Assembly (NCBI RefSeq): GCF_001661075.1
Contig: NZ_CP014870.1
Span: forward strand, 3,182,501 to 3,246,500
Direction: 5' to 3'
Source: Pseudomonas silesiensis
GTDB lineage: Bacteria > Pseudomonadota > Gammaproteobacteria > Pseudomonadales > Pseudomonadaceae
DNA: 64,000 nucleotides
The notes beneath the pieces were generated by a model. That model was not told the DNA's origin. It made no database searches and saw only the letters and a program-made list of their open reading frames with translations. The position numbers and the translations under genes are program-made. Positions 44,729 to 53,704 of this stretch are shown here, piece by piece; the stretch's first letter is position 1, and every line of letters begins with the position of its first letter.

Positions 44729-46552
44729 TCAACCAGTGTGGTGACTCTCGGCAAGGCCGTAGACGGATGTGTCGATGCCTTCGAAGCGCGCCTTTAACTG
44801 CAGCGCCAGATACAGCGAATAATGCCGTGACTGATGCAGGTTGCCACCGTGGAACCAGAGGTTTTCCTGTTGTGTCGGCTTCCACATGTTCCGCAGTTCG
44901 CCCTCGTAGGGGCCAGGATCATTCGTGGTTCCAGAGCCCAAGCCCCAGCAGCGGCCGACCTTGTCAGCGACTTCCTGGGAAATCAGCTTCGCCGCCCAAC
45001 CATTCATTGAACCATAGCCCGTGGCGTAGACGATCAGATCTGCCGGTAGTCGGCTGCCATCGTTGAGTATGACGGCATCTGTTTCGATGCGTTCGACACC
45101 GAGGCCAGGCGCGCTCTTGAGCTTGATCGTACCGTTAGCGATCAGTTCCGAGGCGCCGACATCGATGTAGTAACCAGAGCCACGGCGCACGTACTTCATG
45201 AAAAGGCCAGAGTCGTCGTCACCGAAGTCGAGCATAAAGCCGGCCTCGGCCAAGCGTCCGTAGAAGTCCTTGTCACGCTCCTTGATCGCGTCAAAGACGG
45301 GTTGATGAAAGCTCGGCATTACCTTGTAGGGGATCGAGGCGAACAGCATGTCGGCCTTGTCCGTGGTCAAACCCGTCTCCAGGGCGTCTTCTGAGTAGAG
45401 CCCGCCGAAGACGAGATCCATTAAACTGTCGGAACGCACGATGTGGGTGCTCGAACGTTGCACCATGGTCACCTCGGCGCCGTTCTCCACCAGGTCGGCG
45501 CAGATATCGTGAGCCGAATTGTTCGCTCCGATGACCACCGCGCGTTTGCCGCTCCAGGCGTCTCCGCCGGGATGGCGGCTGGAATGATGCTGCTGGCCGT
45601 TGAAAATCTCGGCACCCGGATAACCAGGAACATTGGGTACGCCAGACATGCCGGTGGCGAGGATCAACTGGGTAGGCTTTAAAGTCAGACGCTCGCCATC
45701 GCGCTGCACTTCAACCTGCCAAGTGCCACTTTGCTCGTCAAAGCTGGCGCTCACGCATTCTGTACGCGGCCAATAATTGAGCTCCATGACTTTGGTGTAC
45801 ATTTCCAGCCAGTCGCCAATCTGGTCTTTAGGGGTGAAGACTGGCCAGTGATCGGGGAAGGGCAGGTAAGGCATATGGTCGTACCAGACAGGGTCGTGCA
45901 GGCACAGCGACTTGTAGCGCCCGCGCCACTGATCGCCAGGACGCTCGGCCTTGTCGACGATCAGGGTTGGCACGCCCATTCGCTTGAGCCGCGCAGCGAG
46001 CCCCAGCCCACCCTGGCCGCCGCCCACGATCAGGCAGTAAGGTTGGGTGGTGATGCCTAGCGAAGCTTCTTCGTCACGGCGGCGTTCCAGCCAGTTGCGT
46101 TTGTCGGCATGGGCGTGACCATGATTGGCACCCATCGGACGACGGCGGCCGCTGGGTTCTTCAAAGCCTTTGAGCTCGCGCATGGTCGTCAGCAGCGTCC
46201 AGCACAGGCCTTCCTTCAGGCGCACGTAGCCTTTACCTCGCGCCGCTTCGGTTTCCAGGCTGATCCAACCTTCGAGCACACCGTTATTCAGCGTCGCCTC
46301 ACCTTCCACTTTCCACTGCTCAGGACGCGTCTGGTCCAGGCGTGTTTCGAGCATGTCCCGGATGGCGGGCTTGCCTTCCAAGGTCACCAGGTTCCAGCTG
46401 AAAAGTAGCAGGTCGCGCCAGTAACACTCATCGGCAAATAGTTCGAGTGCGCCGTCCAGATCACGTCGGGCGAGACACTCGTTGAGGTTTTCGACCCAAG
46501 CCGCGAGCTGAGCCGTGGGCGTTTGCAGAGGTGTTTCGATAGCGATGTTCAT
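44729..46552 (-). CDS. Flavin-containing monooxygenase with N-terminal SnoaL-like domain
   Basis: The 607-residue protein has an N-terminal NTF2/SnoaL-like region (about 10-130) and then a two-dinucleotide-fold monooxygenase: FAD loop YCLIVGGGQGGLGLAARLKR near 170, the FMO/BVMO-type segment YPGAEIFNGQQHHSSRHPGG near 320 and NADPH loop AVVIGANNSAHDICADLVEN near 345, then LIVYATGYGSMNGWAAKLIS. It may oxygenate a ketone, amine or sulphide; the substrate is unknown. ATG 46552 follows GGAGAAA. It has a sigma-54 promoter and is divergent from an AcoR-like activator at 46797, its probable regulator. Confidence 0.9.
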   Translation of the reverse strand: MNIAIETPLQTPTAQLAAWVENLNECLARRDLDGALELFADECYWRDLLLFSWNLVTLEGKPAIRDMLETRLDQTRPEQWKVEGEATLNNGVLEGWISLETEAARGKGYVRLKEGLCWTLLTTMRELKGFEEPSGRRRPMGANHGHAHADKRNWLERRRDEEASLGITTQPYCLIVGGGQGGLGLAARLKRMGVPTLIVDKAERPGDQWRGRYKSLCLHDPVWYDHMPYLPFPDHWPVFTPKDQIGDWLEMYTKVMELNYWPRTECVSASFDEQSGTWQVEVQRDGERLTLKPTQLILATGMSGVPNVPGYPGAEIFNGQQHHSSRHPGGDAWSGKRAVVIGANNSAHDICADLVENGAEVTMVQRSSTHIVRSDSLMDLVFGGLYSEDALETGLTTDKADMLFASIPYKVMPSFHQPVFDAIKERDKDFYGRLAEAGFMLDFGDDDSGLFMKYVRRGSGYYIDVGASELIANGTIKLKSAPGLGVERIETDAVILNDGSRLPADLIVYATGYGSMNGWAAKLISQEVADKVGRCWGLGSGTTNDPGPYEGELRNMWKPTQQENLWFHGGNLHQSRHYSLYLALQLKARFEGIDTSVYGLAESHHTG

Positions 46553-46596
46553 TGAGTTTCTCCGTTCTTGTTGTTTTTGTAACAACTTGTCCTAGA

Positions 46597-46611
46597 GCAA
46601 AGCCCGGGCCA
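46597..46611 (-). promoter_or_regulatory. Sigma-54 promoter for the flavin monooxygenase
   Basis: On the minus strand TGGCCCGGGCTTTGC has GG at -24 and GC at -12 with the correct 10-base gap. It lies 45 bases before the monooxygenase ATG. The presence of a divergent sigma-54 activator supports it. Confidence 0.72.
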
Positions 46612-46796
46612 TCTTCATGAAAGCCCTGTTGCAGAGCGGCTGCCGCAGTACTGCTCAGGTTTCGACACGGATCCATGTCACGATTCCGGGAATGGCGGAT
46701 GACAGAGTGTCACTCGGTACAAAAAGCGCTCGTTGCGATCTTTTCATATAAGCTGCAAACAGCCCCGTGTCCTGACCGTAACGGAGAACAAGAACA

Positions 46797-48692
46797 ATGA
46801 AGCCGGCCTTGATCAACGCCCATGCACAACAAGTGCTACAAGCCGTGCAGGGCACTCCCGCCAGTCACGGCCATACCACTGACCTGGCTATCACGCGGTC
46901 CTGGCGTCGATGCCTGGATCAGCATCAGCTGGATCCCGCCAGCCGCCGCGAGCCAAATGTAGTTGAGCACCCACGGTTACAGGATCACCGCGCGCCACTG
47001 GAACACATCATCTCCGTGGCGCACTGGCAGATGAGCAGTTTGCACCAGCAACTCGGGCGTGACGGCCACGTGGTGCTACTCACCGATGCGCGCGGCGTGG
47101 CGATTGACAGTGTGTTCAACGAATCAGAACGAGCCGAATTCCAGCGTTCCGGACTGTGGCTCGGTTCGGTATGGAGCGAGGATTGCGAGGGTACCAACGG
47201 CGTCGGTACCTGCCTGATCGAGCGACAGCACGTCACCATCCGTCGTGATGAACATTTCCGCGGCAAGCACGTCGGCTTGACGTGTTCGGCCAGCCCGATA
47301 TTTGCTGCGAACGGTGAGTTGCTTGCCGTGCTCAACCTCTCCTCGGTGCGGGAGGAACAGAGTCTTCAGCAACACTTCAAGGCCATGGCGTTGACCAGCC
47401 TGACCGCCAATTTGATCGAGAGCTGTTATTTCCTGGGGCATGATCCGCAGCGATACTTGCTGCGCTTCCACCCTGAGGCAGGCTTCGTTGGGCTGCTGGG
47501 TGAAGGCCTGCTGAGTTTCGACGAGAGTGTCCGTATCTGTTCAGTCAATCAGGCTGCGCTGGATCTGCTGGGCCTCAGCCGTGACCAGGTGGTTGGGCAA
47601 TCTCTGACGATGCTGCTGGAAACGCCTATCGATCAAGTAGTGAGTCAGGCCAGCGCTCAGCCGAGCGTCTGTTGGCCAATGCGGCTGGTGGACGGACGCC
47701 TGCTCTACGGACAATTGCGCGAACCCTTGCGCCAGATGCCTTCAGTCACGCCTGCAATCCCCAACATCAACGACGTGCACGTGTGCCTGGAAGACCCGCG
47801 CCTGCAACGGGGCTTTGCTCGCGCATTGCGTGTGTTGGAGCGTGACGTTCCGGTGTTTCTACAAGGCGAAACCGGTACCGGCAAAGAAGCTTTTTCTGCG
47901 GCGCTGCATCGTGCCAGCTCCAGAGCGAGCCAGCCGTTTGTGGCGATCAATTGCGCGGCCATTCCAGAAACGCTGATCGAAAGCGAGCTGTTCGGCTATC
48001 GCGGCGGCAGCTTCACCGGCGCACGCAAGGACGGGATGATCGGTAAGCTGGAGCAGGCCCATGGCGGCATTCTATTTCTCGATGAGATCGCCGATATGCC
48101 GCTGGCGTTACAGACCCGCCTGCTGCGAGTGCTGGAGGAACGTGAGGTGGTGCCGCTAGGTGGCACGACGGCACGTCCGCTCGACATACGCCTTATCAGT
48201 GCCAGCCACCAGAATCTGCAAACCTGTGTGGCCGAAGGGCGCTTTCGCGAAGATCTGTTTTACCGTATTGCCGGGTTCGCCGTGCAGCTCCCGCCGCTGC
48301 GTGAGCGTTCTGACAAGGGCCGTTTGCTTGACCTTCTACTGCGCGAAGAGACAAAAGGTGCCAGGGTTCGGCTGGAGGCTGGCGTTAGAGAAAGTTTGTT
48401 GGCCCATCCCTGGCCGGGCAATGTCCGGCAACTGCGTACGTGTCTGCGCACGCTGGTGGCGTTGGCGTTGGAGGGGCGTGTCACTCTGGATGATTTGGCG
48501 GAGTTGCTGCCGGCAACGCCAGCGACGGTTGCGCTGGCCGAAAATCCGCTTGGCGTGTCCGAACGGCAGACGCTGCTGACGTTGATTGAGGCGGAACATT
48601 GGCATATTGCCCGTGTTGCGGCGCGACTGGGGATCAGTCGTAATACGCTTTATCGCAAATTGCGTCAGCATGGAATTTCGCGGCCGGGTTGA
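46797..48692 (+). CDS. Sigma-54-dependent activator, AcoR family
   Basis: The 631-residue protein has an N-terminal GAF sensor (VVLLTDARGVAIDSVFNESE, then GTNGVGTCLIERQHVTIRRD, as in AcoR), a PAS-like part (about 235-290), a AAA+ domain (Walker A FLQGETGTGKEAFSAALHRA; Walker B GGILFLDEIADMPLALQTRL) and a Fis-type HTH (IARVAARLGISRNTLYRKLR). The sigma-54 contact loop reads GSFTGA instead of GAFTGA. AcoR-like proteins activate operons in response to small ketones, alcohols or similar molecules. Here the divergent monooxygenase is the obvious target. Confidence 0.92.
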   Translation: MKPALINAHAQQVLQAVQGTPASHGHTTDLAITRSWRRCLDQHQLDPASRREPNVVEHPRLQDHRAPLEHIISVAHWQMSSLHQQLGRDGHVVLLTDARGVAIDSVFNESERAEFQRSGLWLGSVWSEDCEGTNGVGTCLIERQHVTIRRDEHFRGKHVGLTCSASPIFAANGELLAVLNLSSVREEQSLQQHFKAMALTSLTANLIESCYFLGHDPQRYLLRFHPEAGFVGLLGEGLLSFDESVRICSVNQAALDLLGLSRDQVVGQSLTMLLETPIDQVVSQASAQPSVCWPMRLVDGRLLYGQLREPLRQMPSVTPAIPNINDVHVCLEDPRLQRGFARALRVLERDVPVFLQGETGTGKEAFSAALHRASSRASQPFVAINCAAIPETLIESELFGYRGGSFTGARKDGMIGKLEQAHGGILFLDEIADMPLALQTRLLRVLEEREVVPLGGTTARPLDIRLISASHQNLQTCVAEGRFREDLFYRIAGFAVQLPPLRERSDKGRLLDLLLREETKGARVRLEAGVRESLLAHPWPGNVRQLRTCLRTLVALALEGRVTLDDLAELLPATPATVALAENPLGVSERQTLLTLIEAEHWHIARVAARLGISRNTLYRKLRQHGISRPG

Positions 48693-48859
48693 ATGCGGAG
48701 GGACATCGCTGAGTTTTCTGGCTTTGGACTTGGGCTGAGGCGTTAGAGCTCGAGTAAAGAGAGGGCGCTAGAGGATTGATTGCTGGCTTCTCGAAAGGTT
48801 TTTGAACGAGCCCCCATGAAAGACAGGACACCGTTTCTTCTTCCGTAAACAAAATTCAC

Positions 48860-48892
48860 GTAAAATAAGTTTACAAAGTAAAATTATTTTAC
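48860..48892. promoter_or_regulatory. Paired palindromes, candidate upstream activator sites of the HAD gene
   Basis: GTAAAATAAGTTTAC (48860-48874) and the perfect palindrome GTAAAATTATTTTAC (48878-48892) begin 18 bases apart. They lie about 90-120 bases before the -24 element at 48981, the usual enhancer distance for sigma-54 activators. The same pair with the same spacing stands before the thioesterase operon. Confidence 0.75.
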
Positions 48893-48980
48893 ATAAGTAA
48901 GTTCGACATCACCCCTGATTTTTGCCGGGAACGACGATTAATGCTGGGGGCTTTGGCAATTGCTGTACTACGGCAAAAGT

Positions 48981-48996
48981 TGGCACTGCTATTGCA
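48981..48996 (+). promoter_or_regulatory. Sigma-54 promoter for the HAD-like gene
   Basis: TGGCACTGCTATTGCA matches the -24/-12 consensus (TGGCAC-N5-TTGCA) without mismatch. It leaves an untranslated leader of about 150 bases before the ATG at 49156, in which no further element was recognised. Confidence 0.85.
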
Positions 48997-49155
48997 GATT
49001 AAACTTTATTCCGCTCATCTTTCAAGGCGAACCGAGGACGGTAAGGTCTATTACACTATGTTCCGGCGCTTGCCAGAACCATGGATATTTAACCCATGCC
49101 ATTTTTCACAAGCAGTGGCATGTTTCCATTTCACTACATTAATTAGGGTCGGCAC

Positions 49156-49848
49156 ATGCGCACATTTAAAGCTATCACTTTCGACTTCTGGGGAACGCTT
49201 GTTGACGTAGACACCAGCGGTCAGCTCGGGATGGGCAAAGTTCTCGCTGAAAGTGAAGTGACTGGTATAAACGTGAAAGATCTCTATTTTCAATGGGATG
49301 ATGCTACCGTTCGGCGCTACCGATCCACCACATGGCGTCCTTATTTCGACAATGCGTTGCTTGGTCTCAAAGATGTGCTGGAACCACTTGGATTCGAAAC
49401 GAGCCCTGAGCGTTGGCGTGATCTGACAGAAACGCTTCTGGTAACTATGACGGGGGAGGCAAAACCCCATCCTGAGGTGCTGGAGATTATCTCTGTACTT
49501 AAACAGCATTACCCGCTGATGCCAATCACGAACATGGACAACCGCCTCTTCGAGCTGAACCCGTTTAAAGCAGAATTCTCAATGGCCACAACGGCTGAAG
49601 AGGCGAAAGCTTTCAAGCCTTCCGCTTTGATATTTCAGCGGGCGATAGATCGTTTGTCCGTGCCTGCGCAAGACATTCTGCATGTTTCCCTATCCCAGTT
49701 TGCCGACCTCGAAGGCGCAATGCCGCTGGGTATGAATGTGGCTTGGATCAACCGTTATGGGGAAGCCCGGGGCAAGTTCACGCCTGCCCCACTTTATGAG
49801 TTCAGAAATCTGTCTGGGCTACGAGACGTGATTGAGGCATCTTGGTAA
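49156..49848 (+). CDS. HAD-superfamily hydrolase, haloacid-dehalogenase-like
   Basis: The 230-residue protein has the nucleophile motif TFDFWGTLVD, with Asp10 as in haloacid dehalogenases and Trp instead of the second Asp of HAD phosphatases. The motif II threonine is in MPITNMDNR, the motif III lysine in AFKPSALIFQ and a late acidic segment in SLSQFADLEGAMPLGM. Absence of the second Asp favours dehalogenase-type over phosphatase chemistry, though many such proteins remain untested. It has its own sigma-54 promoter with activator sites and runs toward the leftward operon. I infer it acts on the same substrate class. Confidence 0.82.
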   Translation: MRTFKAITFDFWGTLVDVDTSGQLGMGKVLAESEVTGINVKDLYFQWDDATVRRYRSTTWRPYFDNALLGLKDVLEPLGFETSPERWRDLTETLLVTMTGEAKPHPEVLEIISVLKQHYPLMPITNMDNRLFELNPFKAEFSMATTAEEAKAFKPSALIFQRAIDRLSVPAQDILHVSLSQFADLEGAMPLGMNVAWINRYGEARGKFTPAPLYEFRNLSGLRDVIEASW

Positions 49849-50139
49849 ATGCAGGCACTCCGTCTTTGTATTTACAACGAGTTGAGTATTAATCCTACTT
49901 TAAAGGGTTTTGGCGCAGTGCTCAGTGGTTGTTATGGATGGTGTTAATGCCGTTTTTTACGCTGAATATTGCGCCTTATCGCATCAAACGATGGCGTACT
50001 CGATGACGTATCAATATGACTCAGACGACGTTGTCGTTACGCGTTGCTTGGAGCTGAGTAGCTAGTGAAAATAGCATCCAATCCGCCCTGGAAGCTTATA
50101 TCGCGGCAGTGAAAATTGGTGTTTTCCCAGCCCAGTACC

Positions 50140-50262
50140 CTAGCAAAAATTACGCACGAATTTTGGGGTTCGACCTGTCAATGACATGCCGAGCATACCG
50201 TGCCGAACCAATACCTGACCATCAGTGCTCGACTCTGCGCCGATGCTGATGACGGGAATGCG
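50140..50262 (-). pseudogene. panB: panB C-terminal remnant
   Basis: The leftward frame reads [20 protein letters not shown] then [17 protein letters not shown]. It matches the end of ketopantoate hydroxymethyltransferase (IPTIGIGAGxxCDGQVLVxHDMLG, then RPKFVR). Only the last 40 codons exist, fused behind unrelated codons. The remaining 290 bases toward 49849 hold nothing that I recognise. Confidence 0.72.
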
Positions 50263-50343
50263 TACTGTCTGGCTGAAACCCCTGTTTCCTCGCTTGACGT
50301 TCGCTAGAAAGTTATAAATGAGTCCCCGCTTCATCATTGGCAA

Positions 50344-52053
50344 TCAATAGGCATTGTACTGTTTTAGCTTTTTGTAGAGCGTCGGCCGTGTTATGCCCAG
50401 GGCTGAAGCCGTCTTCGTGATATTGTTGTCGAAAGCTCGAAGCGCAGCGGAAATTGAGCGGCGCTCCGTTTCAGCAAGGCTAATTACGCTCTCGCAGTTG
50501 TCAGGCGCAGAGGACAACGAAAGATCTGAATGTTCGTCTGCCAGATAATCGGGAGGCATTTCTGTGACATGGTCGCCATCGGTCATATTGACCAAACGTT
50601 CGATAACGTTTTGAAGTTGTCGGACGTTACCGGGCCATCTGTAACGGCGCAGTTTGCTAATAACATCCGGGCCAAGCTCGATGAGTGAGCGATGCAGTAA
50701 CGTGCACGTCCTTTGTACACATTGGTCGACGAGAAGCTCTATATCATCAGGTCTATCTCGAAGAGATGGCAGGTCAATTCGAAGGACGTTTAGACGATAA
50801 AATAAATCGTCCCGAAAGGCCCTTTTAGAAACCATTTCGGTTAAATCACGGTTCGCTGCTGCTATGACCCGTACATCCAACGCAATGCTCGTTGCACCCC
50901 CGATCCTGGTGACCTGACGCTCTTGAAGCACGCGCAGTAATTTAGCTTGCACATCAAGTGGCATTTCTGAGATTTCATCAAGAAAAATTGTTCCACCGCT
51001 CGCGAGCTCAAATCTACCCAAGCGACCGGCCTTGTCAGCTCCGGTGAAACTCCCTGGGCTATAACCGAATAGCTCACTCTCTATCAGATCCCGGGGTAGA
51101 GCGGCGCAGTTGACTGCAACAAACGAAGCGCCAGCGCGCCTGCTTTCATTGTGAATAGATTGAGCGAATACTTCTTTACCTGTACCACTTTCCCCATACA
51201 GTAGAACGTTGGATTCTGACTTGGCTGCGCGTTTCGCAATGGCAACGACCTCAGTAATCTTCGGAGAGCGTCCAATAATATCAGTGAAGTGGTACCGAGC
51301 CAGATCCCCTGCCATTCGGTTGGACAACCTTTTGGCCCGAGCGATTTCATGAAAAGTGTTGACGATGGATACCACTGTGCCTTCTTCATCGATAATTGGA
51401 ACGGCGGTATCAAGAATATGCAGGTTAACTTTGCTTGAGCGAATTTCAAGCTCCCGGTCAACATAGCCTTTTTTGGTGGAAAAAATCGGGGTGATGAAGG
51501 GTTCAAAGTCGATGACTTCGCGTAATGCACGCCCAATGCTTTTCTTGGGGTCGACACCCAGCATGCGTCCCCCTGGAGCATTGAGATAGCGCAACACGCC
51601 GACTCGATCAAGAACCAACAGTCCGTCGGACATGTTGTCCATAATTGCTTTTTGTTCTCGGAACAGTTGTTGGGACACACTCGCTTGGTCAAGCAGGTCA
51701 ATTGTTCTAGCAACAAAACCTGAGCCCATTTTGCAGAGTCGGATAAGCACCTCCTCTGAGATTGGTTCTTCAGTGCAAACGGCAAAGTAGGGCGAGCCTT
51801 GGTTACTTCCTGTGGCCATTTTGATTATTGAGAGCAAGCGACCGCGATAATCACCAATGGATGGTGTGAAATCCATAGGGCAACGATCCGATGGCACCTT
51901 CGTAGGGAAGGAAATCGAACCCGCAGAGTTCCTCAATCGATGATCGTCATCGTAGACTGCAACGCCGACCGTTGAATCGGGCAGTATCGAGCGATACAAG
52001 TCACACAACTCGCTTAGGTGAGAAATCAGTGGGTCAACCTTTGCCGGTTCCAT
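50344..52053 (-). CDS. Sigma-54-dependent regulator (PAS-AAA-Fis) of the acid-uptake operon
   Basis: The 569-residue protein has an unassigned sensory N-terminus (1-115), a PAS domain (about 130-235, IMDNMSDGLLVLDRVGVLRY), a AAA+ domain (Walker A LLYGESGTGKEVFAQSIHNE; Walker B ASGGTIFLDEISEMPLDVQA) and a Fis-type HTH (ITKTASALGITRPTLYKKLK). Its loop also reads GSFTGA. It is the last gene of the leftward operon that begins at the sigma-54 promoter near 59.67 kb, which implies positive autoregulation. It is the natural candidate to bind the paired palindromes at both ends of the region. Confidence 0.92.
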   Translation of the reverse strand: MEPAKVDPLISHLSELCDLYRSILPDSTVGVAVYDDDHRLRNSAGSISFPTKVPSDRCPMDFTPSIGDYRGRLLSIIKMATGSNQGSPYFAVCTEEPISEEVLIRLCKMGSGFVARTIDLLDQASVSQQLFREQKAIMDNMSDGLLVLDRVGVLRYLNAPGGRMLGVDPKKSIGRALREVIDFEPFITPIFSTKKGYVDRELEIRSSKVNLHILDTAVPIIDEEGTVVSIVNTFHEIARAKRLSNRMAGDLARYHFTDIIGRSPKITEVVAIAKRAAKSESNVLLYGESGTGKEVFAQSIHNESRRAGASFVAVNCAALPRDLIESELFGYSPGSFTGADKAGRLGRFELASGGTIFLDEISEMPLDVQAKLLRVLQERQVTRIGGATSIALDVRVIAAANRDLTEMVSKRAFRDDLFYRLNVLRIDLPSLRDRPDDIELLVDQCVQRTCTLLHRSLIELGPDVISKLRRYRWPGNVRQLQNVIERLVNMTDGDHVTEMPPDYLADEHSDLSLSSAPDNCESVISLAETERRSISAALRAFDNNITKTASALGITRPTLYKKLKQYNAY

Positions 52054-52120
52054 CGCACTCGCGCTCTCAAAAACCTTTAATGTATGAACAGCTCACACTT
52101 TGTCAGCTTGTCCTTCAAGC

Positions 52121-53704
52121 TCATGCCGTTGCCATCCCCTCAAGATAAGCGTTTCTGATTTCTGGTTCAGAAATAAGTACTTCAGCATCGCCTGAGTGCA
52201 CAACACGCCCAGTTTGCAGTACATAACCTCTGTCCGCTATCGAAAGTGCCATTGCAGCATTTTGCTCCACCAGCAGAATAGTAATGCCTTCCTCCCGATT
52301 AACCCGCTGAATTGCATCGAAAATCTGGCGAATGATGATCGGTGCAAGGCCCAGCGATGGTTCGTCGAGCAAAAGCAATTTTGGCCTTTGCATGAGCGCT
52401 CGTCCAATAGCGAGCATTTGCTGTTCACCGCCCGACATGGTACCGGCGCGTTGCCATGCGCGTTCTTTCAAGCGAGGGAACAACTGGTAGATTTTTTGCA
52501 GATCTTCATCAAAGTGCTTCGGATCGCTCAGAAATGCGCCGATTTGGAGATTCTCCAAAACGGTCATCTTAGGCATGATCCGGCGGCCTTCCGGTGAGTG
52601 AGCAATGCCAAGGTCGGCAACCATGTGCGACTGCAAACCGTTAAGCGGCTTACCATTGAAAGAGACCGAGCCCTTCTTGACAGCCGGCGAACCAAACACG
52701 GTTTTGAGCAGCGTTGACTTGCCAGCACCATTGGCACCCAGCAGCGTTACGATTTCACCTTGATTTACTTCGATGCTAACGCCGTGGAGCACTTCAACTG
52801 CGCCATAGCTCGCATGGATGTTGTCGACAGCGAGAACCGATGGTGCGAAGGTTGTAGGTACTCGTCCTTCACGTGGAAAGCGTTTCAGTGGATTTTCACT
52901 GTCACTGTGACCAAGGTAGGCAGCAATAACACCTGGGTGCTCCTTAATGTACTGAGGAGTACCTTCAGCCAGTTTTTTGCCGTACTCAAGTACTACGATG
53001 CGATCCGACACGTTCATCACGACACTCATGTCGTGCTCGATCAACAGCACACCGACTCCATCTTCGTGTTTCAGCCTTTGCAGATCCTCCCCCAGTTCAC
53101 CCGACTCTTTTGGGTTTAGTCCAGCAGCTGGCTCATCCAAGCAGAGAAATCCCGGGTCGAGACACATCGCCCGTGCGATCTCCAGACGTCGCTGTTGCCC
53201 ATAGGAAAGATCGCCGGCCAGATCATCTGCACGTGTAGAAAGGTTCATCCGCCGAAGCCATTTCATGGCTTTCACAACAGCTTCTTCTTCTTTGTCACGG
53301 TAGGCTTTCAAGCCGAACAAGCCTTTGAACTGCAGCATTCCGCCGCCGCTGAGTGCCGTATGCTGTGCCACCAGCAAATTTTCCAGTGCTGTCATCCCTT
53401 TGAATAGGCGGATATTTTGGAATGTTCTCGCAATGCCGGCTTTAGTCACAATTTGATGGCCGGAGAGGGTGTCCACTCTAAGGTTAGACTTACCGTCCTC
53501 AATGGAAATTTTTCCAGACGTCGGTTTGTAAAAGCCGGTGACGCAGTTAAAGGCAGTCGTTTTCCCGGCGCCATTAGGGCCGATCACCGCCGTAATTTCT
53601 CCGCTGGCCGCTTTGAAATTCAAGCTGTCGATCGCTTTGATACCACCGAAACACATGTTCAAACCTTCAACAGACAGAAGTCTGGAATTCTGTGCCTGAC
53701 TCAT
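52121..53704 (-). CDS. Fused LivG-LivF branched-chain-type ABC transporter ATPase
   Basis: The 527-residue protein holds two complete ABC ATPases that are normally separate. Residues about 8-265 are LivG-like (GPNGAGKTTAFNCVTGFYKP; signature LSYGQQRRLEIARAM; FLCLDEPAAGLNPKE; the LivG arm INLIKxxAGIARTFQN seen as TKAGIARTFQNIRLFK). Residues about 290-527 are LivF-like (LGANGAGKSTLLKTVFG; MSGGEQQMLAIGRALM; LLLLDEPSLGLAPIII). The linker is about 25 residues and the frame is clean. With LivH and LivM it would form the full importer. It overlaps livM by four bases. Confidence 0.93.
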   Translation of the reverse strand: MSQAQNSRLLSVEGLNMCFGGIKAIDSLNFKAASGEITAVIGPNGAGKTTAFNCVTGFYKPTSGKISIEDGKSNLRVDTLSGHQIVTKAGIARTFQNIRLFKGMTALENLLVAQHTALSGGGMLQFKGLFGLKAYRDKEEEAVVKAMKWLRRMNLSTRADDLAGDLSYGQQRRLEIARAMCLDPGFLCLDEPAAGLNPKESGELGEDLQRLKHEDGVGVLLIEHDMSVVMNVSDRIVVLEYGKKLAEGTPQYIKEHPGVIAAYLGHSDSENPLKRFPREGRVPTTFAPSVLAVDNIHASYGAVEVLHGVSIEVNQGEIVTLLGANGAGKSTLLKTVFGSPAVKKGSVSFNGKPLNGLQSHMVADLGIAHSPEGRRIMPKMTVLENLQIGAFLSDPKHFDEDLQKIYQLFPRLKERAWQRAGTMSGGEQQMLAIGRALMQRPKLLLLDEPSLGLAPIIIRQIFDAIQRVNREEGITILLVEQNAAMALSIADRGYVLQTGRVVHSGDAEVLISEPEIRNAYLEGMATA

